Positions 35,333-44,522 are shown, counted from the stretch's first letter. The stretch is DNA of 64,000 nucleotides from Bacillus shivajii (GCF_020519665.1 NZ_CP084703.1:3348001-3412000), one strand, 5' to 3'. Notes: generated by a model not told the origin, from the sequence alone. A program made the numbers and translations.

Positions 35333-36217
35333 ATGGCCCAATTATTTGAAGGTGTTCGTATGAAACCTATCATCATTATTATAGTTGGAACGTTGATATT
35401 CGGATTTGGAATCATTCATTTTAATATGCAACATGGATTGGCTCACGGTGGTTTTACAGGGATTACTTTACTACTTTATTACTTATTTACAATCGAGCCG
35501 TCACTATCCAACCTTTTATTAAATATCCCCCTATTTTTGATCGGGTATAAATTGCTTGGTAGATTAATGTTAATTTACAGTATTATCGGAACGATCGCTT
35601 TATCTGCATCTCTAAGGTTATTTGAAACGTACCCTATTACTGAGCTTCCGCTACATAATGACATGATCCTTGTCTCACTTTTTGCTGGAGCTTGTGTAGG
35701 AATAGGACTAGGCCTAATTTTTCGCGCTGGTGGAACAACAGGAGGCGCTGATATCCTCGCTCGGCTTGCAAATAAGTATACTGGAATGAGTTTAGGACGA
35801 TTTATGTTCACATTTGATGCATTTGTCATTTCAATATCATTAATTCACTTATCAATAGACCTTGCCATGTATACGCTCGTCACCGTTTTTGTTGCTAGCC
35901 GCGTCATCGACTTCATTATTGAAGGAGCAAGTGCAGCAAAGTCTGCAATGATTATTTCAAACAAAACTGATGAACTTTCAAAGGCAATCATTCAGCAAAT
36001 GTCTCGTGGCTCTACTGTCTTAACTGGAAAAGGTAGCTTCACATCGGATGAACGCCAAGTTTTGTATTGTGTTGTTAACCGTAATGAACTTATTCAGTTA
36101 AAAAATCTTATTGATGATATTGATCCATACGCATTCTTCTCAGTGAATGATGTAAAAGAAGTTGGCGGAGAAGGCTTTACATTCGACCAAGAAAAACGCC
36201 CCTTAAAAATTTCATAA
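35333..36217 (+). CDS. YitT family membrane protein (DUF2179)
   Basis: A membrane protein of 294 residues with five to six hydrophobic segments, including the family hallmark FRAGGTTGGADILARL, and a C-terminal cytoplasmic DUF2179 domain (SRGSTVLTGKGSFTSDERQVLYCVVNR, DPYAFFSVNDVKEVGGEGF). YitT relatives occur in several copies in Bacilli; the function is unclear. GGAGG lies 11 bases upstream of the ATG; an internal ATG at codon 10 is less likely. Followed by a strong terminator. Confidence 0.9.
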   Translation: MAQLFEGVRMKPIIIIIVGTLIFGFGIIHFNMQHGLAHGGFTGITLLLYYLFTIEPSLSNLLLNIPLFLIGYKLLGRLMLIYSIIGTIALSASLRLFETYPITELPLHNDMILVSLFAGACVGIGLGLIFRAGGTTGGADILARLANKYTGMSLGRFMFTFDAFVISISLIHLSIDLAMYTLVTVFVASRVIDFIIEGASAAKSAMIISNKTDELSKAIIQQMSRGSTVLTGKGSFTSDERQVLYCVVNRNELIQLKNLIDDIDPYAFFSVNDVKEVGGEGFTFDQEKRPLKIS

Positions 36218-36220
36218 TCA

Positions 36221-36253
36221 AAAGGACCTGCATTAAAAAGCAGGTCCTTTTTC
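36221..36253 (+). terminator. Terminator of the yitT-like gene
   Basis: AAAGGACCTGC - ATTAAAAA - GCAGGTCCTTT followed by TTCT. Confidence 0.92.
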
Positions 36254-36258
36254 TAACG

Positions 36259-36291
36259 AAAATTGTCAAGGACCAGGTCCTCGACAATTTT
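36259..36291. repeat. REP-like perfect palindrome (AGGACCAGGTCCT core)
   Basis: AAAATTGTC - AAGGACCAGGTCCTC - GACAATTTT: the arms and core pair almost completely. The right flank TGTGAACAAT matches the remnant at 1.97-2.0 kb. It lies immediately after a normal terminator, so it is not needed for termination. Confidence 0.8.
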
Positions 36292-36349
36292 GTGAACAAT
36301 ATAAATAAAAAAACGAGATTTCTCTCGTTTCCATTTGCATATATTTTGA

Positions 36350-36610
36350 TTAGCGACTTTTAACGAGCATTTTTATTGCTTCTTCAATCACTTCGTCGCG
36401 CTCTTCTTCCGTCTCTGTTTGTTCTCTTAAACATACTTCTAAGTTTTTTGCGACAACATAAGCTGTTGCACGGTCAATTGCAGAACGGATCGCAGTCATT
36501 TGTGTAATGATTGATTTACAGTCTTTTTCATCATCCATCATTTTTATGACACCACGTACTTGTCCTTCTACACGCTTTAACCGATTTTTCATATCTGCTG
36601 AATATTCCAT
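36350..36610 (-). CDS. CsoR/FrmR-family repressor, CstR-like persulfide sensor
   Basis: An 86-residue all-helical DUF156 protein: RLKRVEGQVRGVIKMM at the start and two cysteines, Cys31 (KDCKSIITQ) and Cys60 (KNLEVCL). In copper sensors (CsoR) the residue four before the second cysteine is a His ligand; here it is Asn56. Cys31/Cys60 numbering, Asn in place of His and the N-terminus MEYSADMKNR agree with S. aureus CstR, which senses reactive sulfur species. The ATG at 36610 is preferred by spacing from AGGTGG. No sulfur-oxidation genes (cstA, rhodanese, sqr) lie beside it. Confidence 0.85.
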   Translation of the reverse strand: MEYSADMKNRLKRVEGQVRGVIKMMDDEKDCKSIITQMTAIRSAIDRATAYVVAKNLEVCLREQTETEEERDEVIEEAIKMLVKSR

Positions 36611-36827
36611 CATTGCCACCACCTAACTTATTTTGTGTTAATCATTTATAATAAGAATTAAATTCCTTTCTTTCTTATCATATTACTATATTTTATGCTC
36701 ACCTTACAAATAAACACTGTGTTTTTGAAAAAAATAGCTTAACAAATTAAAATGAAAATAGTGTGAGATGGAACACTGACATGAACTACAAAAAGGGAGA
36801 TAATTTATATAGAGAGGAGGAAAAACG

Positions 36828-37577
36828 ATGGAATTTTATTCAACATTAGCGCACTACTATGATGATATCTTTCAACTTAATGAAAAAGCGATTCATTTAT
36901 TTGAAGAGCACTTACCCACTAATAACCCTAAATCAAGAGTGTTAGACCTTGCAGCAGGCTCTGGAAAGGAAGCACTTGAACTTGTTCAGAGAGGCCATGA
37001 CGTAACTGCAATTGATATAAGTGCCGAAATGGTTAAACAGATGGAGATAAAAGCCGATAAAGACTGGCTGCAGCTTCGCTCATATAAACGCAATATGAAC
37101 GAACTACACTTATTTAATGACGAAAAATTTGATGGGATTCTTTGTATCGGTAATTCTTTTGTTCACTTAAGTGATACCACTGAAATGAAAAATACTTTAC
37201 GAAATATTTATGAACTACTTGAAAACGACGGTGTTTTTATCGTGCAAATTGTCAATTACGACCGTGTTCTCGCTAAAAAAGCTTATGAACTTCCACTAAT
37301 ATCAAACGAGTCGAAAGGCATTCAGTTTCTTCGGAACTACGAATTAAAAAACGATAAAATCATTTTTAACGGAGAACTTCGTTTTCCTCGTTCAGACCAA
37401 CTTGAAACGAAAAAAATAAGTACTGAGCTTGTTCCCTTAAAAAAGGAGACATTAGTTAACCTAGGGTCTGAAGCTGGTTTTGAAAAATATTCAGTACTCG
37501 GAAACTTCAAAGGAGACCCAAACACACTTGATTCTCCTGCTACAATTGTCATTTTTAAAAAGGAGCAGTCAAGTTAA
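36828..37577 (+). CDS. Class I SAM-dependent methyltransferase
   Basis: A 249-residue Rossmann-fold methyltransferase. Motif I is RVLDLAAGSGKEALEL, motif II VTAIDISAEMVKQ, followed by DGILCIGNSFVHL and LLENDGVFIVQIVNYDR. The substrate is unknown; the C-terminal part (ELRFPRSDQLETKKISTELV) is a beta insertion that may bind it. AGAGGAGG precedes the ATG. It ends 9 bp inside the 3' end of the convergent next gene. Confidence 0.88.
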   Translation: MEFYSTLAHYYDDIFQLNEKAIHLFEEHLPTNNPKSRVLDLAAGSGKEALELVQRGHDVTAIDISAEMVKQMEIKADKDWLQLRSYKRNMNELHLFNDEKFDGILCIGNSFVHLSDTTEMKNTLRNIYELLENDGVFIVQIVNYDRVLAKKAYELPLISNESKGIQFLRNYELKNDKIIFNGELRFPRSDQLETKKISTELVPLKKETLVNLGSEAGFEKYSVLGNFKGDPNTLDSPATIVIFKKEQSS

Positions 37578-38570
37578 TTCACTGCTCCTATCTTTTTGTC
37601 GTTGACGTTTATAATAATCTCTTTCTAACTTATAAATTTGTCTTCTAACAGCATTCCAATCTTCATTTGATAAAGGCTTTTCTCTTAATAAAGTAGCGAG
37701 TTCTTCGATCTCCCCTATTTTCACACCCTCCCCTGAGTGTGAAGCTATTAAATGTTTATATTTTTTTATGCGATCTTCTATTTTTTGAACAGAATCATCC
37801 CACGAAAAATAAAGATGATTGGGCTCTAGCTCTTCTGATAATAAATGTTTCATATAATACACTTCATCCCGCTCCCCTAAAATGGATAGATCTGTGGCAT
37901 GTAACGTAATAACGACCTTCTTCTCATTTAACACTGCATAAATATATTTCATCTTTTTTGCCATCTGTCGGTTAAAAATATGTTCTAATACGTAAGACAA
38001 TGTCATAAAGACGGTCCACGTTGTTTTCCTAGGAGAGTGAATAGACGTCTCAATTTCTTTCGCATTTAATATCAAACAAACATCCTCTAATACATCGTCA
38101 TATTTCCCTTCTTCAACCATCAAAGCAAATTGTGTTTGTATATGTCCTTTCATCATATTAGGAATCTTCAACATCGGGATGAAAATAAGAAGGAAAGTAG
38201 AGAGAATACCAAGTATGAAAGTATATGGATACCCCATCACCATTTGTTTCAACGTTGATTTCCCTTTATCGCGATTTTCCAATTTCGAAGACATATAACC
38301 GATGAGTAACGGTAGTACAACTAAAATTGTAGCCGAAATCATTCGAATAATTGACTCATCCTCAGCTAGAAAAGGAATAAAATATTTTGCTAGCTTCGGA
38401 AAAAAGATTGAGACGAGCACATACACCCAATATAACGAAAGAAGTCCCATTAAGCTAATCTTTGAATCATCTTTTGAAGGAACTCTTCCAAAAAACGTTA
38501 ATGTCGCCATACTAAAAACCTTACTTAACATTTTTGCAATTCCTGTTAATAGAAACCGAAACAACGGCAT
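37569..38570 (-). CDS. Hypothetical multi-pass membrane protein
   Basis: Not recognised. 333 residues with about four hydrophobic segments in the first half (ISLMGLLSLYWVYVLVSIFF, IRMISATILVVLPLLIGYM, YTFILGILSTFLLIFIPML) and a charged cytoplasmic C-terminal half with KAYK-like basic helices (RRQIYKLERDYYKRQRQKD). GGTGAG lies before the ATG. The gene is 18 bp downstream of the DedA-type gene, probably co-transcribed, which hints at an envelope role. Confidence 0.75.
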   Translation of the reverse strand: MPLFRFLLTGIAKMLSKVFSMATLTFFGRVPSKDDSKISLMGLLSLYWVYVLVSIFFPKLAKYFIPFLAEDESIIRMISATILVVLPLLIGYMSSKLENRDKGKSTLKQMVMGYPYTFILGILSTFLLIFIPMLKIPNMMKGHIQTQFALMVEEGKYDDVLEDVCLILNAKEIETSIHSPRKTTWTVFMTLSYVLEHIFNRQMAKKMKYIYAVLNEKKVVITLHATDLSILGERDEVYYMKHLLSEELEPNHLYFSWDDSVQKIEDRIKKYKHLIASHSGEGVKIGEIEELATLLREKPLSNEDWNAVRRQIYKLERDYYKRQRQKDRSSELT

Positions 38571-38588
38571 CTTAACTCACCTGCTTAT

Positions 38589-39191
38589 TTATGATTGATA
38601 CTCTCTATTCCTTATGTTTCGATGATGGTACTTCTTCTTACGGCGAAATCGAAAAAAGATATAACTACTGCCAAGTAAGATCAATGCGCCCATTATGATT
38701 CCTTGGGTGTTTTGAAGCCAGTTAGCCATTTCTTCAACATTACCTAAAGAGCCTAAATAAAACATCATTACTGATATCGGATAAAAGCCAACAAACGTTA
38801 GAACTGCAAATTTAAATGGTTTGATTTTGCAGAAGCCTGCAATATAAGAAATATATCCCATTCCAACAAACCTTCCTAAAGCGATCATCCAATCTCCATA
38901 CTTTTCGATCTTTCGGTGTGCAAATTCAACTTTCGATTGCGGGAGTTTCTTTTTAATGACATGTTCATATTTCACACTAATTAGAAGTGGAACAAAACTT
39001 ACGATTACATACGTAACTGTTGTGAAAATAGAAAATAAAAATACCTCTCCCCATGAAGGGTCCAGTAAATATCCATATGTGAGTACAAAAAGGGCGGCTG
39101 GAAACGGTATTGATAAAGCTTCAATGGCTACACCAAATATTAAACCAACCCAACCTAATTGCTGTAATATATCTAAGATTAACTCAACCAT
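38589..39191 (-). CDS. DedA family (VTT domain) membrane protein
   Basis: A 200-residue protein with five hydrophobic segments. The DedA features are the N-terminal re-entrant stretch with E and P (GVAIEALSIPFPAALFVLTYG) and the motif IALGRFVGMGYISYIAGFCK, equivalent to the F/GRFxPxxR signature but with GMGYISY replacing the canonical P and second R region. DedA proteins act as lipid carriers or scramblases. The basic C-terminus (FRFRRKKKYHHRN) would be cytoplasmic. Probably the first gene of a two-gene unit. Confidence 0.87.
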   Translation of the reverse strand: MVELILDILQQLGWVGLIFGVAIEALSIPFPAALFVLTYGYLLDPSWGEVFLFSIFTTVTYVIVSFVPLLISVKYEHVIKKKLPQSKVEFAHRKIEKYGDWMIALGRFVGMGYISYIAGFCKIKPFKFAVLTFVGFYPISVMMFYLGSLGNVEEMANWLQNTQGIIMGALILLGSSYIFFRFRRKKKYHHRNIRNREYQS

Positions 39192-39302
39192 AATCCCCCC
39201 ACCCCTTCAGCTATAACGTTAAGATAATGAACTTTATGGTTGAATACCCTGAAACCGAACTTTTTAATCGGCCATTGCATGAAACCTACATAACTCAAAA
39301 AT

Positions 39303-39349
39303 ATAACCATAATTATCCAGCTGCCAGGTACCTGGATAATTATGGTTAT
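39303..39349. repeat. REP-like perfect long palindrome (CCAGGTACCTGG core)
   Basis: ATAACCATAATTATCCAG and its exact inverse CTGGATAATTATGGTTAT flank CTGCCAGGTAC. The right 19 bases CCTGGATAATTATGGTTAT are identical at 54331-54349. It lies between the DedA gene and the pgcA terminator. Confidence 0.85.
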
Positions 39350-39359
39350 TAGTGGAAGT

Positions 39360-39391
39360 AAAAAGAGCTTGAATGATTCAAGCTCTTTTTG
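39360..39391 (-). terminator. Terminator of pgcA
   Basis: AAAAAGAGCTTGAA - TGA - TTCAAGCTCTTTTT, a perfect stem with T-runs on both strands, directly after the pgcA stop. Confidence 0.92.
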
Positions 39392-39400
39392 TCTTTCTTT

Positions 39401-41125
39401 TTATACTTGTAAGGATGCTAAAACTTCATCTTTTAATTTTTCAAGCTGTTTTTTTCCTTCTTCATCTGTTGCTGCTTTTAAAGAGAAATACACTTTCATT
39501 TTCGGCTCTGTTCCAGATGGTCTAAAGCATACCCAGCCATTTTCAAATGTATATTTTACGACATTAGCTAAAGGCAATGTCAGTTTTTCTTCTGCACCAT
39601 TTTCCGTATGAATACGTACACCTGCTTGATAATCTTCCATATGTGTAATTGGCATTCCTGCTAATTGACGCAATGGTTTTGTACGGAGATTCTCCATCAT
39701 AGTTGTAATTTGCTCGACACCTTTTTTCCCTTTTAATGTCATCGATTCTAAATGCTCTTGATAATACCCATACTCTTCGTATATATCTTTTAGCCCTTCA
39801 AATAACGTCTTTCCTTTTGCTTTCCATGCTGCAGCTACTTCACAAGCCATAAGGGCGATTTGAACAGCATCTTTATCACGAACAAATGGACGTGCTAAGT
39901 ATCCGTAACTTTCTTCATAACCAAATAGGAATGTTGCTTCCCCACTATGTTCATATTCCTTAATTTTTTCACCGATGAATTTAAACCCAGTTAGCGTTTT
40001 TACTGTTTCCACTCCAAACGATTTAGCAATTTCCTCTCCTATATCCGAAGAAACGATCGTTGTTAACATAACCCCATTAGATGGAAGGGTTCCTAAACTT
40101 TTTCGTGTCGATAATAAATAATGTAAAAGTAATGCACCTGTCTGGTTCCCGGTTAGAACTTGATACTTTCCCTCGTTATTTATTGCTGCTATTCCTAAGC
40201 GATCCGCATCAGGGTCGGTACCAATGAGGATATCACCATTCACCTTTTCCCCATATTGTAAAGCTAATTCAAAGGCGGCATGTTCTTCCGGATTAGGTGA
40301 TGCAACCGTTGAGAATTCCGGGTCTGCATCAACTTGCTCTTCAACCAGATGTAAGTTTTTAAATCCATTGTTTTTTAATGCATATGTAACAGACTCATAA
40401 CTCGTTCCATGTAATGGCGTAAAAACAACAGACAAGTTATCACCATGTTCTTCAACGAGTTTTTCATCTATAATTACAGAAGATAAATGATCTTGATACG
40501 ATGATAAAACCTCATCACCAATGAACGTAATTTTCTCGATATCTTCTAGACGATCTTCTGTTGCGATAGGTAATGATAGTTCATCTTCTATCTTTACAAT
40601 GTCTTCAATTAACTCTTTTGCTGGTTCTGGTGTTAGTTGAGCACCATCTTCTCCATACACTTTATATCCATTATATTCTGGTGGATTATGACTAGCAGTA
40701 ATGACGATACCTGCTTGTGTATTGTAGTATCGTACCGCAAAAGATAAGACAGGTGTTGGTTGGATACTTGTAAATAAATAAACACGAATCCCATGATAAG
40801 CTAAAGTACGAGCAGCCTCTTCAGCAAATTCTCGTGAGTAGTGCCTAACATCGTAAGCGATCGCGACCCCTTTTTCACATGCCTCTTGACCTTTGCGCTT
40901 AACCATTTCTGCAAGACCTGTCGTTGCTTTTCGAACCGTGTAGCGATTCATTCGATTCGTACCAGGACCTGTTTCGCCTCTCATTCCACCAGTGCCAAAC
41001 TCTAGATCTTTATAAAAACTTTCTTCTATAAGCTCCTCAGATGTAAGAGATGCTAGCTCATCTTTTGTATTCACATCAATATTTGGATTATTCTTCCAAC
41101 GTTCAAACTCCTCTTTCCATTGCAT
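39401..41125 (-). CDS. pgcA: Phosphoglucomutase / phosphomannomutase (alpha-D-phosphohexomutase)
   Basis: Interconverts glucose-1-phosphate and glucose-6-phosphate (possibly mannose phosphates) for glycolipid and wall polymer synthesis. The phosphoserine loop GIVITASHNPPEYNGYKVYG, metal loop GTDPDADRLGIA, sugar loop GYEESYGYL and phosphate loop CFRPSGTEPKMK are all present in order. The 574-residue length is that of Bacillus PgcA (YhxB), longer than GlmM. AAAGGGGAG precedes the ATG. Single-gene unit with its own terminator. Confidence 0.94.
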   Translation of the reverse strand: MQWKEEFERWKNNPNIDVNTKDELASLTSEELIEESFYKDLEFGTGGMRGETGPGTNRMNRYTVRKATTGLAEMVKRKGQEACEKGVAIAYDVRHYSREFAEEAARTLAYHGIRVYLFTSIQPTPVLSFAVRYYNTQAGIVITASHNPPEYNGYKVYGEDGAQLTPEPAKELIEDIVKIEDELSLPIATEDRLEDIEKITFIGDEVLSSYQDHLSSVIIDEKLVEEHGDNLSVVFTPLHGTSYESVTYALKNNGFKNLHLVEEQVDADPEFSTVASPNPEEHAAFELALQYGEKVNGDILIGTDPDADRLGIAAINNEGKYQVLTGNQTGALLLHYLLSTRKSLGTLPSNGVMLTTIVSSDIGEEIAKSFGVETVKTLTGFKFIGEKIKEYEHSGEATFLFGYEESYGYLARPFVRDKDAVQIALMACEVAAAWKAKGKTLFEGLKDIYEEYGYYQEHLESMTLKGKKGVEQITTMMENLRTKPLRQLAGMPITHMEDYQAGVRIHTENGAEEKLTLPLANVVKYTFENGWVCFRPSGTEPKMKVYFSLKAATDEEGKKQLEKLKDEVLASLQV

Positions 41126-41242
41126 CTGTCTTCTCCCCTTTAACGTATCTTGTTATTTCACAACAATAAAGACTATAGTTTTTTATTATACCTATATTTA
41201 TACGGTTATGCAGTATGAATCATAAGACAATTTTTGCGTGTA

Positions 41243-42178
41243 TCATTGTTCTTCTAGGACTTCAATTAATAGGTCTGGTCGGTCGGTGATGATTCCATCA
41301 GCACCCAACTCAACGAGTTCACGCATTTTGTCTTGATCGTTAATTGTCCAATAATGTACATCCATTCCACGCTTCTTAGCACCATGAATCAATTTTTCGT
41401 CCTTTAAGTTAAAAATGCTTTCTTCTGTCGGAATTTGTATCGCATCGACATTCGCTCGATATAACCCGTTTAAAAATAATTTGTGGAATACGACAAATTT
41501 TGTTACTTCTTGTCTACCCCCACTCACTGGAACTTGACCATTAGAAACCTCTTGAAACATTTCTATAATGTCATGCTCAAAAGAGGCGACTAATACACGT
41601 TTAGCGTTCCCATACTCCTCAATTAATTCCCACAGCCTTTTGCTCATCGGCTCATAAAATTCAGGGTCATTCGTGGCTTTCAACTCAATATTTAAGCGCA
41701 TGTCTGAAAACTCGTCAAAAATCTCTTCAACAGTAGGGATTGTAACCCCTTGTTCCTTGTAAGAATACTCTCCATTTAGATCTTGAAAGTAATCAGCTGC
41801 ATCAAGTGCTCTAATTTCTTCTAACGTTAGGTCATTCACTTTTCCGATCCCATCCGTTGTTCTGTCAACCGTGTTATCATGAATCGCAACAAGATAGCCA
41901 TCTTTTGTCATATGTACATCAAATTCAATTACATCAACGCCAAGTTCTCTTGCTTGTTCAAATGCTGCTAGCGTGTTTGACGGTGCCAAATGTTCTCCAC
42001 CCTGATGGGCGATTACTAAAGGTCGATCGTTTTCAAAAAAAGATTGTGCTGGTCGCTCCGCTACCGGGAAGAAATAAATGACAAGCCAACTAACCAAAAG
42101 GATTCCTAACACAGCAACGATCCATTTTATCCGATTCCCTTTTTTATTCGGTGCTTTTTGAATGGCTGATTGATACAA
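41243..42178 (-). CDS. Glycerophosphodiester phosphodiesterase, membrane-anchored
   Basis: Hydrolyses glycerophosphodiesters, from lipids or teichoic acid, to glycerol-3-phosphate and an alcohol. After a short basic N-terminus a single membrane helix (IVAVLGILLVSWLVIYFF) anchors an outside-facing TIM barrel. The catalytic start reads IAHQGGEHLAPSNT, with Gln replacing the usual Arg of HRG; VIEFDVHMTKDGYLVAIHD supplies the metal acids and second His. A subgroup with HQGG is recalled, so it is likely active. TTG start with GGAAGGGG upstream. Ends with ITDRPDLL, the GDPD C-terminal signature. Confidence 0.92.
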   Translation of the reverse strand: MYQSAIQKAPNKKGNRIKWIVAVLGILLVSWLVIYFFPVAERPAQSFFENDRPLVIAHQGGEHLAPSNTLAAFEQARELGVDVIEFDVHMTKDGYLVAIHDNTVDRTTDGIGKVNDLTLEEIRALDAADYFQDLNGEYSYKEQGVTIPTVEEIFDEFSDMRLNIELKATNDPEFYEPMSKRLWELIEEYGNAKRVLVASFEHDIIEMFQEVSNGQVPVSGGRQEVTKFVVFHKLFLNGLYRANVDAIQIPTEESIFNLKDEKLIHGAKKRGMDVHYWTINDQDKMRELVELGADGIITDRPDLLIEVLEEQ

Positions 42179-42275
42179 TATAACCCCTTCCTTTCATCTC
42201 CTTTCCATTTTAAAACGTTTTCAAAGATTGTCCAAGTAGTTATTTCTTTGTTGGACAATTCTTCACCTATTTGAT

Positions 42276-42520
42276 TCTCGCATGCGATTATTGCTTTTCA
42301 CGTGGAATATACACTTTCTCATGTGGAATGAGCTACTTCTCATGTGGAATGGGCTACTTCTCATGTGGAATGGGCTACTTCTCATGTGGAATGGGCTACT
42401 TCTCACGTGGAATGGGCTACTTCTTATGTGTAATAAACACCTCCTCACGTGGAATGAACTTCTTCTCACATGCGATCATCACTTCCCGCGTGCGACCAAT
42501 ACTTCTCACGTGAGACCGCA
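42276..42520. repeat. 21-bp minisatellite, about twelve units
   Basis: Unit starts at 42276, 42296, 42317, 42338, 42359, 42380, 42401, 42422, 42443, 42464, 42484 and 42504, mostly 21 bp apart. The central consensus is TCTCATGTGGAATGGGCTAC + T. Outer units (TCTCGCATGCGATTATTGC, TCTCACATGCGATCATCAC) resemble the 20-bp array at 15.7 kb. Because 21 is a multiple of three, several frames stay open through it; these are not genes. Confidence 0.93.
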
Positions 42521-42559
42521 CTCACTGCAGTCAGCATCATCATATGACTGAAAATCAAA

Positions 42560-42586
42560 AACCCCAGTCTACAACTGGGGCTTCTA
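42560..42586 (-). terminator. Terminator of the sugar dehydrogenase gene
   Basis: Minus strand: GCCCCAGT - TGTAG - ACTGGGGT followed by TTTTGATTTT, about 10 bp after the stop codon. Confidence 0.88.
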
Positions 42587-42596
42587 GAAACTCATC

Positions 42597-43733
42597 TTAT
42601 TCTAAAGTCAATTTCAACAACTTATCATCATTTTCTCTTGGTGTCCCTCTTCCATCTGTATTATTCGTGATTACAAATAACGAACCTTGATAAGAAATAA
42701 CGTCTCTTAACCTGCCTTCGCCTTCAAAAACAACCTCTAATTTTCTTTCTTCTTCATTAAGCCAATATAAGCTTTCTCCCCTTAAACCGGTCACAAATAA
42801 TTCATCTTCAAAAAATGTTATACCCGATGGCGCCCATGTATCATCTCCAGAATGGACAAGGGGATTCTCCATCCCTTCAGCTTCTTCATCGCCAATAATA
42901 TTTGGCCAACCATAGTTTTTACCAGCTTCTATGACATTAATTTCATCATGCCCTACCGGTCCGTGTTCTGAACTATATAGCTCTCCAGCTTCATTCCATG
43001 CTAACCCTTGTGGATTTCTGTGCCCATACGAGTAAACATAAGAATTTTCAAATGGTTGTTCTTCTGGTATTTCACCTTCTAATGTCATACGCAAGATTTT
43101 TCCAGCAAGATTCCTCGGTTCTTGAGCTACATTTGGATCATTCGCATCTCCTGTCGTCACATATAAATAATCGTCTGGGCCAATCTCTATTCTCCCTCCG
43201 TTGTGAATCCGATCACCTGGTATCTCATCTAATAAAACATCAGTTTCTTCCCATACATCATCATGATGACGAGCCTTAACAACCTTATTTGCTAATAATC
43301 CATTTTGGTCACGATATGTATAGTACAGGATCGCCTCTCGAGTTTGCTGAAAATCATCCGTTAACACCATCCCTAGAAGTCCGCCTTCTCCTTCATGAAC
43401 GATCTCATCAGAAGTGATGAACTCTTGACGAGTCAAATCTCCGTTTTCAATGAGCGCTATCATACCTTCTCGTTCTGGAATGAAAAATTTGTCATCTGAA
43501 ACACGTATGTTCCATGGTATATTTAAATTCTCAGCAATAATCTCAACAGTCCAATTCTCTGTTGTGACATTTTCAAAAGAATCAATATAGCCTTCATGAT
43601 CAGTAGTTGCTTCAACATGGTCAGGTTGTTTTCCTTCACCATGTCCGGTTCCATGATCTTCAACATTCTCTGTCCCATTTATTTCACACGCAACTAAAAA
43701 TATCAATAAACTAGAAATCCAAAACCATTTCAT
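42597..43733 (-). CDS. PQQ-dependent sugar dehydrogenase-like lipoprotein
   Basis: Extracytoplasmic beta-propeller of the glucose/sorbosone dehydrogenase (GSDH) family, as in YliI/Asd. The signal peptide KWFWISSLLIF ends in the lipobox LVAC. The propeller motifs are LNIPWNIRVSDDKFFI, GEGGLLGMVL, RIHNGGRIEIGPDDYLYVTTGD, YSYGHRNPQGLAW, SEHGPVGHDEINVI and TWAPSGITFF. The linker after the lipid anchor is rich in His/Asp/Glu/Gly. The ATG at 43733 is preferred to the TTG touching the GGAGG. No PQQ synthesis genes are in the window, so the cofactor may be imported or the activity different. Confidence 0.87.
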   Translation of the reverse strand: MKWFWISSLLIFLVACEINGTENVEDHGTGHGEGKQPDHVEATTDHEGYIDSFENVTTENWTVEIIAENLNIPWNIRVSDDKFFIPEREGMIALIENGDLTRQEFITSDEIVHEGEGGLLGMVLTDDFQQTREAILYYTYRDQNGLLANKVVKARHHDDVWEETDVLLDEIPGDRIHNGGRIEIGPDDYLYVTTGDANDPNVAQEPRNLAGKILRMTLEGEIPEEQPFENSYVYSYGHRNPQGLAWNEAGELYSSEHGPVGHDEINVIEAGKNYGWPNIIGDEEAEGMENPLVHSGDDTWAPSGITFFEDELFVTGLRGESLYWLNEEERKLEVVFEGEGRLRDVISYQGSLFVITNNTDGRGTPRENDDKLLKLTLE

Positions 43734-44065
43734 TGTTCCATCCAACCTCCACTAATAATAGATGAATAACCTCTTATGCCATTTCATCGCTCTAGTACCT
43801 TTTTACCCTTTCTACCATTTTCTTATTCTCCTTATCATTGGACGAAACTTAACCTTAAACAGTTTCGTATTTGTATGAATTTCATAGAGTGAGCGAAATG
43901 TAAATAATTACGTGAACATTAAAGGAAAATGATTACCAATTGAAGAAACTTATGATACATAGAGGATGTCAGGTTTTTTGAAAGAAGAAATGCGTTTCTT
44001 CAACGAACGAGAAAAAAAGTTTTAGAAGGTGTTGAAATAATTATGGTTAAAAAAGGGATGGTGTT
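43734..44065. other. Intergenic region, nothing definite
   Basis: Divergent-promoter spacer between the dehydrogenase and DUF4440 genes. A small hairpin GAAGAAA-TGCG-TTTCTTC lies at 43984-44001. No repeat, RNA or further gene was recognised. Confidence 0.4.
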
Positions 44066-44452
44066 ATGGACGTTAATTTGAAGCAACATTTAAAAGAATT
44101 AGAGGAAAGGCATACAAACCTTGAGATTCGTAAAAGTACAGATGAATTAAACAATATTCTTGATGACCGTTTTTTCGAAATAAGTAGTTCAGGCTATATG
44201 TATAATAAAAAGGAATGTTTAGAAAGTGGCGTTATTTTGACGGAAATGACACTTCACAATTATGAAATATATCCTTTAGCTTCTGACGTAGTACTATCTA
44301 CTTACTACATCGAGGACAAAACTAGAAGTCGAAACACACTTCGAAGTTCTATATGGAAGCACAGTGATGGTAGATGGCAATTATATTTCCATCAAGGTAC
44401 AATCACTGAGTTACAATTAAGTGAAATTATTGAGAGGAATAGCGATAGCTAA
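44066..44452 (+). CDS. DUF4440 domain protein (NTF2-like fold)
   Basis: A 128-residue cytoplasmic protein. The pattern LKELEERHTNLEIRKSTDELNNILDDRFFEISSSG, then EMTLHNYEIYPLASDVVLSTYYIE and RSSIWKHSDGRWQLYFHQGT, is that of small SnoaL/NTF2-like DUF4440 proteins, of which some are ketosteroid isomerase-like and many unassigned. GGGATGG lies before the ATG. A hairpin AGCGATAGCT/AGCTATCGCT overlaps the stop codon, without a U-tract. The gene stands alone. Confidence 0.83.
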   Translation: MDVNLKQHLKELEERHTNLEIRKSTDELNNILDDRFFEISSSGYMYNKKECLESGVILTEMTLHNYEIYPLASDVVLSTYYIEDKTRSRNTLRSSIWKHSDGRWQLYFHQGTITELQLSEIIERNSDS

Positions 44453-44522
44453 GTAAGCTATCGCTAATGTATATCACTTTTTTAGTATTAAAGACTTTAA
44501 TGGGAAGTGATCCCATATAGTA

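Noticed and set aside
42263-42551. Overlapping ORFs with 7-residue repeats on both strands
   Set aside because: The 21-bp tandem array keeps all frames open; repeats such as FSCGMGY are translation artefacts, not a repeat protein.
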